A stretch of 64,000 bases of DNA from Sediminihabitans luteus (GTDB lineage: Bacteria; Actinomycetota; Actinomycetes; Actinomycetales; Cellulomonadaceae): NCBI RefSeq assembly GCF_002797595.1, contig NZ_PGFE01000005.1:156811-220810 (forward strand). Reading direction: 5' to 3'. The translations under genes were made by a program, and so were the position numbers. Numbering within the stretch: the stretch's first letter is position 1; each line of letters begins with the position of its first letter. Positions 25,664-32,900 of this stretch are shown here, piece after piece. Under the pieces are notes generated by a model. The model saw only the letters and a list, made by a program, of their open reading frames with translations. It was not told the origin of the DNA and did not search any database.

Positions 25664-25759
25664 CGGCGGGAATCCGCACGCGGGTGAGGCCGAGTCAGCA
25701 TCGGGCGAACATAGCAGGAGCGTGCGCCGGGACGGTGGTGCGGGCATCGCCACACGCGC

Positions 25760-25856
25760 CTGCCTCGTCGAGGCGGCCGGGGTGAACCGGCACATGACGC
25801 AGCGCTGTGCCACTCCCACAGGCTCGACCCTCCGTCGCCATGCCTCGACGAGGCAG
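25760..25856. repeat. 15-bp inverted repeats flanking 67 bp
   Basis: CTGCCTCGTCGAGGC (25760-25774) and its exact reverse complement (25842-25856). They stand at the boundary where GC falls into the accessory region. They could be ends of a small lost element or a long-range stem. The stretch 25664-25952 otherwise shows no gene. Confidence 0.7.
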
Positions 25857-25952
25857 ACTGAAGCCCGCGCTCGAGTGCACCAATATAGGGACATCCCGGG
25901 ATTCAACGGTTACCTACCGCTATCAACCGCTCGAGCAGTTTGGATGATGCGA

Positions 25953-26042
25953 GGGATCCATCCGACACGCTTACCCGTCGGAGATTCCGGTGGGCGGACG
26001 CCGATCGTCAACAACCACGTTCCCCTGGACTTCGGGCGGTGA
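25953..26042 (+). pseudogene. possible C-terminal tail of a lost toxin-like gene
   Basis: This frame ends with a 29-residue stretch from GIHPTRLPVGDSGGRTP to a NHVPLDFGR terminus, and its TGA overlaps the ATG of the next ORF (TGATG at 26040-26044). The composition looks coding, whereas the same frame further upstream does not. It may be the 3' end of a polymorphic-toxin cassette coupled to a downstream immunity gene. Inference; short. Confidence 0.3.
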
Positions 26043-26281
26043 TGGACATGACTCGTCGAGATGCGCGCTTCGTCGCCGGCCCATACGAAGGGCTCTACTT
26101 GGTCGCGGAAGCGGATGAGAGTGGATCGATCATCGCTCTGATCTGCGGTGGGAAACCTGGGGCGCTGACGACCGTCGCCGACATCTGGTTCGCAAATGAG
26201 CGCGAGCTTGAACTCGGCGTGACCGACGATGGCTGGGACGTTGAGTGGCTACCCAACGGGAGCTTGGGGCAGCCCTCATGA
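26042..26281 (+). CDS. small hypothetical protein, possible immunity protein
   Basis: A 79-residue soluble protein that I do not recognise. It has beta-rich segments (RFVAGPYEGLYLVAEADES, SIIALICGGKPG) and an acidic, Trp-containing C-terminus (DDGWDVEWLPNG). GC is clearly below that of the flanking core genes. It overlaps the end of the upstream open frame (TGATG) and the start of the next ORF (ATGA). Size, acidity and position in a toxin-remnant region fit an immunity protein, but no family match is claimed. Confidence 0.6.
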   Translation: MDMTRRDARFVAGPYEGLYLVAEADESGSIIALICGGKPGALTTVADIWFANERELELGVTDDGWDVEWLPNGSLGQPS

Positions 26282-26655
26282 CGGTGCACGCGCGGACGGC
26301 CAGGCCGCGCTGGGTCCTGGCCGTCTTGACGGCGCTGGCGGTGGTCTGGGCTCTTGTCCGGCTCATCCGATCTGAGGGTGTAGCCGCCTACTCGTATGGC
26401 CCTTCGACGGCGAGGGGGAATCCGGGCTGGAGCGCCGCCACCAGGCATGAGTGGTGCGCCCCGATCGCCTGGCTGGCCCCACTGTGGAGCCACGACAGGT
26501 CAAGGTGGATGTACCGAGGGTCGTCGTCTGTCGGCTTGCTACAGAAGGCGCAGATGTACTGGTCATTGCTCACGGGACAATCATCCCGTCCGGCGAGTGC
26601 TTCGACGAGCTTGCTCGCGGGTGACTGCGTCGAGGTAGAGGTCGAGGTCTCCTGA
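26278..26655 (+). CDS. single-TM small protein, probably degraded at its 3' end
   Basis: A 125-residue ORF coupled to the previous gene by ATGA. Residues 1-35 look real: a basic start and one membrane segment (WVLAVLTALAVVWALVRLI). From about residue 40 the frame runs antisense to the well-formed small gene at 26388-26573 and loses protein-like composition. I think the original gene was fused or truncated near 26390. Confidence 0.4.
   Translation: MTVHARTARPRWVLAVLTALAVVWALVRLIRSEGVAAYSYGPSTARGNPGWSAATRHEWCAPIAWLAPLWSHDRSRWMYRGSSSVGLLQKAQMYWSLLTGQSSRPASASTSLLAGDCVEVEVEVS
26388..26573 (-). CDS. small CxxC protein
   Basis: A 61-residue protein starting with GTG at 26573. It opens NDQYICAFCSKPTDDDPRYI (one CxxC pair), then an amphipathic segment LDLSWLHSG, and a late HHSCLVAALQPGFP. 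The CxxC plus His-His/Cys spacing suggests a small zinc-binding fold, similar to short proteins often found beside toxin and restriction loci in actinobacteria. Function unknown. Codon use and lower GC match the surrounding accessory genes. Confidence 0.6.
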   Translation of the reverse strand: MSNDQYICAFCSKPTDDDPRYIHLDLSWLHSGASQAIGAHHSCLVAALQPGFPLAVEGPYE

Positions 26656-26704
26656 TGATGGGGGTTCCTATGCCACCCATCCAGAACCCTCGACGTGCCT
26701 GACG

Positions 26705-26926
26705 CTACCTTCGCTGCCCCTGACCTGACGACGCGACGGCGGTGATGACCCGTTCCACGTCGTGCGCCTCGCCGGCGACGCCCTGGACCGCTGCTGCCGC
26801 CGGGTCCAGCTCGTTCTGCACGGACACCGCGGACGAGCCAAGGACCCCCCAACTGACCGGGCGGTGCATCCGCTTGTGTAAGGTGCGCTCGATGGTGTCC
26901 CAATCAGGCAGCGTGCGCCGTGGCAC
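26705..26926 (-). CDS. small hypothetical protein
   Basis: A 73-residue ORF with a GTG start at 26926 and weak ribosome-site support. It begins TLPDWDTIERTLHKRMHRPV and continues with a helix-forming NELDPAAAAVQGVAGEAHDV. No family recognised. It reads as protein-like and is preferred over the overlapping minus-strand frame. It may be a fragment of something longer. Confidence 0.4.
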   Translation of the reverse strand: MPRRTLPDWDTIERTLHKRMHRPVSWGVLGSSAVSVQNELDPAAAAVQGVAGEAHDVERVITAVASSGQGQRR

Positions 26927-27096
26927 GGCGGGTGTGCCGAACTGGGGTGCTTGACGCAGGCGTTCGACTCGGGTGTCAACCCCGCTGGCGGGTCGATCCG
27001 TGCCGTGGCGATGGGAACGTCGAGGCCCGGCGACGGCCTCCCGAACGGGATCTGCACTTTCTGCAGTTCAGTTCTCGACGCGTTCGGGGTGAATCA

Positions 27097-27459
27097 TTGA
27101 GCAGCGTCGAGGAACTTCTGACGAGGGCTAGATCGTTTGCCGCTGAGTTGCGGACATCGGAGTGGCAAGGGCTGATGCTCGCTCTGCTTGACGAACTCTC
27201 CCACGTGGAGGAGGCGCTGCGGGAAGTCGCACGCGGCGCGTTCAACGACGCGCGGCTCTACTGGTCCGCCAGTGATGGTGACGCTGAGATCCTCGCCTCA
27301 GCGAAGGAACGATGCTGGGCGGATTTGGAGTCTGCGAGTGAAGACAGTGCGCACGCTCACCTGACCCGGGCCGTGCTGTGCGTGTTGGAGCCAGCGGGCG
27401 ACGACGAGGACGCCGGCGAAACAACAGAATGGTTTTCCGCCATGCTGGGAGGTGCATGA
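27097..27459 (+). CDS. hypothetical helical protein, possible immunity gene
   Basis: A 120-residue, strongly helical and acidic protein, with TTG at 27097 as the most sensible start (the frame before it is not protein-like). Segments include VEELLTRARSFAAELRTSEW and LALLDELSHVEEALREVARG, with aromatic residues at LYWSASDGD. It is not recognised. It sits just left of the broken end of the IS3 remnant. Small acidic proteins in such positions are often immunity proteins; here that is only a guess. Confidence 0.55.
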   Translation: MSSVEELLTRARSFAAELRTSEWQGLMLALLDELSHVEEALREVARGAFNDARLYWSASDGDAEILASAKERCWADLESASEDSAHAHLTRAVLCVLEPAGDDEDAGETTEWFSAMLGGA

Positions 27460-27514
27460 CGATCCCCCGACGGCTCTTAGGGGCTCAACGCAGACGGGGG
27501 TGTGGCCCGGTGTG

Positions 27515-27909
27515 TTCGGCTCGGTGGCGGTGAAGTCCCGCTCGAGCAGGTCGGGCACGAGCTGGGCGTGCGGGTCGGGCACGGTAGTGCGCACCCGACG
27601 CCGCAACCGGAGCCCGACGATCGCCCGTTCGCGCATCACACGGGCCACGCGCTTGTGGTTCACCCGCTCGCCCTCGCTTGCCCCGTAGTTCAGGTCGGCG
27701 GTGATCCGCGGCGCCCCGCACGCCCGATTGGCGTCGTGGACCGCGCGGATCCGCGCCGCCAGCGCCTCGTCGTCGGCCAACCGCGCGGCCCGGGCGGGCG
27801 CCGCGGCGAGCCACTTGTAGAACGAGGACCGGGCGATCTCCAGAACCTGGCACAACCGCTTCACCGAGTAGGTGGACTGGTGGTCGGCGACGAACTGGAA
27901 GCGGCTCAC
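27515..27909 (-). pseudogene. IS3 orfB transposase, truncated before most of the DDE domain
   Basis: Starts with a GTG overlapping the orfA stop by 4 bp. The HTH_21-type region is present (FYKWLAAAPARAARLADDEA, AVHDANRACGAPRITADLNY, NHKRVARVMRERAIVGLRLR). Homology ends after FTATEPNT, just where the catalytic core with its first Asp should begin; the frame then runs on through unrelated DNA. It cannot encode a working transposase. Confidence 0.85.
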
Positions 27910-28235
27910 CAGTTCGTCTCCCCGGCGAAATACTTCGCCGCCGCCCGCAGAGTCTCCCGCTCCGTGGCCAGCTTGCGGGTCTCGCCCTCCAGCTCGGCCA
28001 CCCGGGCGCGTAACCGGGCCAGCTCCTGGGCCGAGGTCTCGTCACCGGGCACCACCGCCGCGGGCGGGCGGGACTGGCCGCGGATCGGCACACCGGCCGC
28101 CTTGATCCACCCCGACAACGTGGAGTCCATGACGCCCAGATCCGCGGCGATCCCCGCGACCGTCGCGCTCGGCGTGCAGCGGTACAACTCGACAGCATCA
28201 CGGGGGAACTCCGCCGAGTACGTCTTCCTGGCCAT
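27906..28235 (-). CDS. IS3 orfA (HTH protein)
   Basis: A 109-residue IS3-type OrfA. The start ARKTYSAEFPRDAVELYR and the IAADLGVMDSTLSGWIKAAG helix-turn-helix are followed by a leucine-zipper region (ELARLRARVAELEGETRKLA) and the ending AAKYFAGETNW. Length is normal. It overlaps orfB by GTGA. It is probably inert because orfB is truncated. Confidence 0.88.
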   Translation of the reverse strand: MARKTYSAEFPRDAVELYRCTPSATVAGIAADLGVMDSTLSGWIKAAGVPIRGQSRPPAAVVPGDETSAQELARLRARVAELEGETRKLATERETLRAAAKYFAGETNW

Positions 28236-28298
28236 GACCAGATCTTCTCGCTTCCTCCGAGACAACCTCGGAATCAGCGTGTCCACCTCACGGGGTCA

Positions 28299-28949
28299 AG
28301 CCCCAACAACCCCACCACCTACTCCGACCCCACCGGCCTCATCCCCCACGGACCCATGATCGACGGCCAATGCGGATCCACTAGGGCCTTCAGTGCCGCG
28401 AAGAAGGCTCGCAAGAATACGAGTTCAACGACTAAGTCAGAGCCGTCCGTTGCGCCTCCAGTGCGCACCAAGATCTACAACGTAGCCCCACCCTGCGATG
28501 CCTCGGACGGCGTATATGCCTGGCCAAAGAATAGTGCGGACCCGTTCACGGTAGGAAAGCAGTGGCTGACTGGCACTGGCCCTGCGCACCAGGATTTTCA
28601 CGCTGGGGATCCATTCACGGTCACTTATGGAAGCAGTGCGATAACTCGCGAGTTCGAGAACTATCTTGAGGAGTTGACCAAGTCCGGAAAAGCGGGACTT
28701 GGTCGTGAAGAAATGAACGACTATCGCCTGGGCGGGGCAGATGGCCCGTTGGAGTTCGTGCGTGACTACTCGACTCTTTTGACTGCCGGGAAGACCGGCA
28801 ATCTTGCATACACCTACCTGGGTTCCCACACCGTTCGCGCAAAGGTGGTTGACGTAAATAGCGACGGTGGAGCGGTTTGGCAAATAACGGTCGAGAACGA
28901 GTCGGACATTGAATCAGCTGCGCACCCCCCCAGTCGTTGGGTATACTGA
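28299..28949 (+). pseudogene. 3' fragment of an RHS polymorphic toxin (core end plus C-terminal toxin domain)
   Basis: In frame from the IS end, translation gives NNPTTYSDPTGLIPHGP, the hallmark end of the RHS repeat core, followed by a 190-residue C-terminal region. That region has a linker (KKARKNTSSTTKSEP), then VGKQWLTGTGPAHQDFHAGD, EFENYLEELTKSGKAGLGRE and LAYTYLGSHTVRAKVVDVNS, ending near HPPSRWVY. I do not recognise the toxin activity. GC drops to about 50-55%, unlike the core genome. The gene's 5' part is missing at the IS junction. The ATG at 28356 could in principle express the tail alone. Confidence 0.75.
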
Positions 28950-29049
28950 ATTTTGGTCAAAGTATGTGGGCGGGCCTATGCAGCGGGCGGTCGGGACGTC
29001 GGCCCGATGGCCCCAACGACGCAGACAATCACCTGGAAGGACGTGTTCT

Positions 29050-29514
29050 GTGGCCCGAGAAGCTAAGATCAAGGGTCGGCATCTCAGATATCGACGGACC
29101 GCAATTGCACTTGCGGCGGCGAGTGCTCTGATTGGCGGCTGTTCGATTGATATCGATTCTGACGCGATAGATTTGGAAGAGATCGGTGGGCACTTTTTGT
29201 CGGAGGGCGGTAGGGGAGAGATTCTTCTCTCGGAGGATCATTCCTATACATTTTCGGAAGTTCCAGAGTCGGTTCTAGAAGATCGCGGCGTGGGCACTCC
29301 GGCGACGATCCCCGAAGATGGGCCGTTGATCTCGTGCAGCGGAAGTTGGGAAGCGGTCGAGCGAAATGATGGATCTGAATCGTTCATCCGACTTTCACCA
29401 GATGCAGGTTCTTGCAATGGGGAGCAACTCTGGGTGGATTCATTGGATCGAGTTTATTTTGCGCTAGGCGATCCGGATCAGGACTCCAGCAAATATGCGT
29501 TTACTAGGCAGTAA
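29050..29514 (+). CDS. predicted lipoprotein, candidate immunity protein for the RHS toxin
   Basis: A 154-residue lipoprotein. A GTG start at 29050 lies 9 bp after a GGAAGG site. A basic N-terminus and hydrophobic stretch lead to the lipobox ALIGGC (Cys about residue 36). The mature domain is acidic and beta-rich (GRGEILLSEDHSYTFSEVP, GPLISCSGSWEAVERNDGS) with paired Cys. It lies 100 bp downstream of the RHS toxin tail with equally low GC. Surface-tethered immunity proteins fit toxins that act at or outside the membrane. Pairing is inferred from order and composition. Confidence 0.65.
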   Translation: MAREAKIKGRHLRYRRTAIALAAASALIGGCSIDIDSDAIDLEEIGGHFLSEGGRGEILLSEDHSYTFSEVPESVLEDRGVGTPATIPEDGPLISCSGSWEAVERNDGSESFIRLSPDAGSCNGEQLWVDSLDRVYFALGDPDQDSSKYAFTRQ

Positions 29515-29680
29515 TCGGCCTTGACGAAGTCCGCCGCAGAGCCTCTGCTCCCATTTCATCAATTGCGGCAGACACCCGGGCGAACAGGCCCGAACGCAAC
29601 TAGCTGCGTTTAGAGGATCGAAGTGAAACGGGCCAAGTGGCGCGGGGGGCGCAGGCAACGCACTGATGATCGTCCACGAT

Positions 29681-29943
29681 TCACTTGCTCAGGGTCTGGC
29701 CGAGGCGGGCGACTTTCGGGTTCGGGTTCGGGTTCGGGCAGGAGCGGAACGAGGCGAGGCCGTTCTCGGCCAGGCGTCGTCCGTCAGCCAGGTCATTGGC
29801 CTGGCGTGCGGCGCGTTGTTGTCGAGCGCACTGCCAGGCGACGAAGACCTCTTCGTGGTGGTCGTCGGCGTTGAGCGAGCCAGGCGGGCCTGCTGCTCGG
29901 CGGTGATCTTCTCGACTCCTGCGCGCAAGTCAACCCAATCCGG
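29681..29943 (-). pseudogene. ISL3-family transposase fragment
   Basis: Minus-strand translation gives DWVDLRAGVEKITAEQQARL, then after a frameshift LNADDHHEEVFVAWQCARQQ, DLADGRRLAENGLASFRSCP and VARLGQTLSK before a stop. This pattern matches an internal part of ISL3-type transposases. A small run of CGGGTT repeats (29717-29737) lies inside. No start, DDE residues or terminal repeats are present. The remaining stretch 29515-29680 has no visible gene. Confidence 0.6.
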
Positions 29944-29989
29944 GGCAGTACCGAGGCAGTCCCATCTCTGTCGCGCGCGCAGGGCGCGC

Positions 29990-32900
29990 TCACCCGGCCA
30001 GCGCCTTGCGGATCCGCTTCTCGCTGATCGGCCCGTCGGTGCCGAGCTGCTGCGCGAACAGCGAGACGCGCAGCTCCTCGATCATCCAGCGCACCTCGGC
30101 GAGCTCGGCCGCGCGGGCGGCGTCGGGCGGCCCGGCCGCGTGGGTCGCGCGCGCGGCGGCGTAGAGCTGCTCGACGTCGTGCACCTTCCATGCGAGCTCG
30201 GCGTCGCGGTTCGGGTTGGTCGCGGCCTTCTCGAGCCGGTAGGACGCCGCGCGCAGGTACCGCGTGAGGTGCCGCAGCCGCTCGGGCGGGGTCGCGGAGA
30301 CGAATCCGACGCCGACGAGACCGGCCATCTGGTCGCGCACGTCGGTGAGCGTGTTGAGCAGCGCGAGGCTGTTCGCGGAGCGGATCTGCCCGTCGAGCTC
30401 GCGGGCGGCGGTCAGGGCGGCGACGACGTGCCCGACGACGGTGTGGACCTCGTCCTCGATCCTGCTCTTGACGAGGGTCCTGGCTGCGGCGTACGCGGCC
30501 GCGTCGCGGACCTGCGCGGCGTCGACCCCGGTCGCGGGTCCGCCCGAGGTCAGCGCGATCACCGCGGCGAGCTGGAGGTCGGCGACGAGCGCCTCGGTGT
30601 TGCGGTACGGGCTCGCGGCGAGCGTGAGCGCCTGTGTTCCGCTCCACCGCGACGTGATGCGGCCCGACTGGAGCGCGCACTCGGTGAGCAGCAGACGTCG
30701 CACGCCGCGCGCGTGCTGCTCGGCGCGCAGCCGCACGTCGGCAAGCACGCGCAGCGCGACGGTGTCGGCGCCCTTCGGTCCGCGCTCCTCGACGAGCGCC
30801 GGGAACCCGCGCACGACGGTGCCGCCGCCGAGGTCGGTCGAGACGACGTCGGGCAGCGCGCCGTCGGGCAGTCCCTCGGGCCAGGTGGTGAGCCCGGCCC
30901 GCTCGGCCACGACCACGGCGTGCGGCAACTCCTGCCCACCAAGGGCCACGGCGGCATCGGACGGCGTTCCGTCGGAGCGGTCGCCACCAAGTGAGGCGGG
31001 GGACGCGGAGGAGTCGAAGGACGTAGAAGCCGCGTGACGGCCGCCAGCCTTGACCTCGGAACCGCGCGTCGCGGCTAGTCCGAGACCCTCCGCGGCACCT
31101 GCCGGACCCGAACGGGCAGCCTCCGCGAGCGCCGCCCCGACCGCCCCGCGCACCGCCGACCGCACCGCGGCCTCGGTCTGCGGCGCGAGCCGGCGCTGGA
31201 GCGAGAGGAGGTCCTGCGACTCGTCGACCGCGACGACGTCGCCGGCCTTCCCGCGCGTGTCGGTCACGCGGAACGACATGCGCAGGTGCGCGGGCAGTCG
31301 CTCGGCCTGCCCGTCCCACGCGGAGTCGGGGACGACGACGTCGCGCAGCGCGCGCACGGCGCGCGTGAACGCGGAGCGGTACGACTCGGCCATGTCCCCG
31401 GCGCGGGTCATGTCCTCCCACGCGGGGGTGTGCTCGCGCAGCCAGGCGGCGACGTCGCGTGCGACGTCGGGGGCGGGCACGAGCTGGACGCGCACGGGCT
31501 TGGGCAGCGAGCGGATGGTCGCGGTCGTGAGCTCGTCGAGCAGCCCGGGCACCATCCAGTCGAAGCCGTCGGGGGTCACCCGGTTGAGCACGGTGAGCGG
31601 GACGTGCACGGTCACGCCGTCGGCGTCGCTGCCGGGGGAGAGCTGGTAGGTCAGGGGGAGCGTGAGGTCGCCCTGCTGCCAGGTCTGCGGGAACTGCGAC
31701 GTGTCGATCTGGTCGGCGTCGGGCACGAGCTGGTCGAGCGTGAAGGTCAGGAGGTCGGGGGTCTCGCGGCGCGCCGTCCGCCACCACTTGTCGAAGTGCG
31801 CGGCGGAGACGACGGTCTCAGGGACGCGCTCGTCGTAGAACGCGAACAGGGCGTCGTCGTCGACGACGAGCCCGCGGCGCCGCGAGCGTGCCTCGAGCTC
31901 GGCGGCCTCCTCGAGCAGGCGCTGGTTCTCGGCGAAGAACCGGTGCGTGGTGGTCCACTCGCCCTGCACGAGCGCGTGCCGCAGGAACATCTCGCGCGCG
32001 CCCTCGGGGTCGACCTTGCCCCACAGGACCTTGCGCTCGGTGACGATCGGGATCCCGTAGAGCAGCACCTTCTCGTAGGCCTGCGCGGCGCCGCGGCGGG
32101 TCGACCAGTGCGGCTCGGAGTAGGTACGGCGGGCCAGGTCGCCCGCGAGCTCCTCGGCCCACGCGGGGTCGACGCGCGCGACGTCGCGCCCCCACAGGCG
32201 GGACGTCTCGACGAGCTCGCCGGCCATGACCCAGGCGGGCGGCTTCTTGGACAGCGGCGAGCCGGGGAAGATCGCGAACCGGGCGCCTCGCGCCCCGAGG
32301 TACTCGTTGCGCGCCTGCTTCTTGGCCCGGCGCATGGCCTGCTCGCGCGCTGGCCCCTTGAGGTGCGCGAAGCTCGACGCCTTGAGCTCGTTGACCTCCT
32401 GCATCCCGATCTGCGACAGCAGCCCGGCGAGGATCGACCGGTGGATCGCGTCGTCGTCCCACCGGTGCTTCAGGCTCGGGGAGCCGGCGGGGTCCTCGGG
32501 GTCCGCGGCGTCCGGTGCGCCGGTGCTCGGGCTGAGCGCGCCGTGGCCCTGGTCCGTCGTGCCGGGTCGGGTCTGCGCGCTCTTGACGCCCTTCGCATCC
32601 GACGCCCCGGCCGCCGCTCGGTTCTCCGCCGTCCCCGCACCCGCACCCCCGCGCACGTGGGACAGGTCGACGCCGAGCGGCCGCGCCATCTCGCGCAGCT
32701 GCGCGACGACGTCCTGCCACTCGCGCACGCGCAGGAAGTTGATGTACTCGGCCTTGCACAGGCGCCGGAACGCCGACGACGACAGCTCGCGCTGCTGCGT
32801 GCGCACGTACTCCCACAGGTTGAGGTACGTGAGGAAGTCGGACGTCGCGTCGGCGAACCGGGCGTGCGCCTGGTCGGCCTGGGCGCGCTGCTCGGCGGGG

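Larger units (their letters stand above)
27515..28298 (-). mobile_element. IS3-family insertion sequence, 3'-truncated
   Basis: It contains an intact orfA and the first part of orfB. The upstream end near 28298 starts TGACCCC followed by GTGGACACG, a form usual for IS3-family terminal repeats. The other end is missing: orfB homology stops near 27515, and no matching inverted repeat is seen to 27460. The upstream terminus abuts the in-frame tail of an RHS gene, so the insertion or a later deletion removed the RHS core. Confidence 0.8.

Noticed and set aside
29666..30994. Long plus-strand ORF over the ISL3 scrap and the hrpA 3' end
   Set aside because: Antisense to HrpA for most of its length; the opposite strand explains the sequence better.
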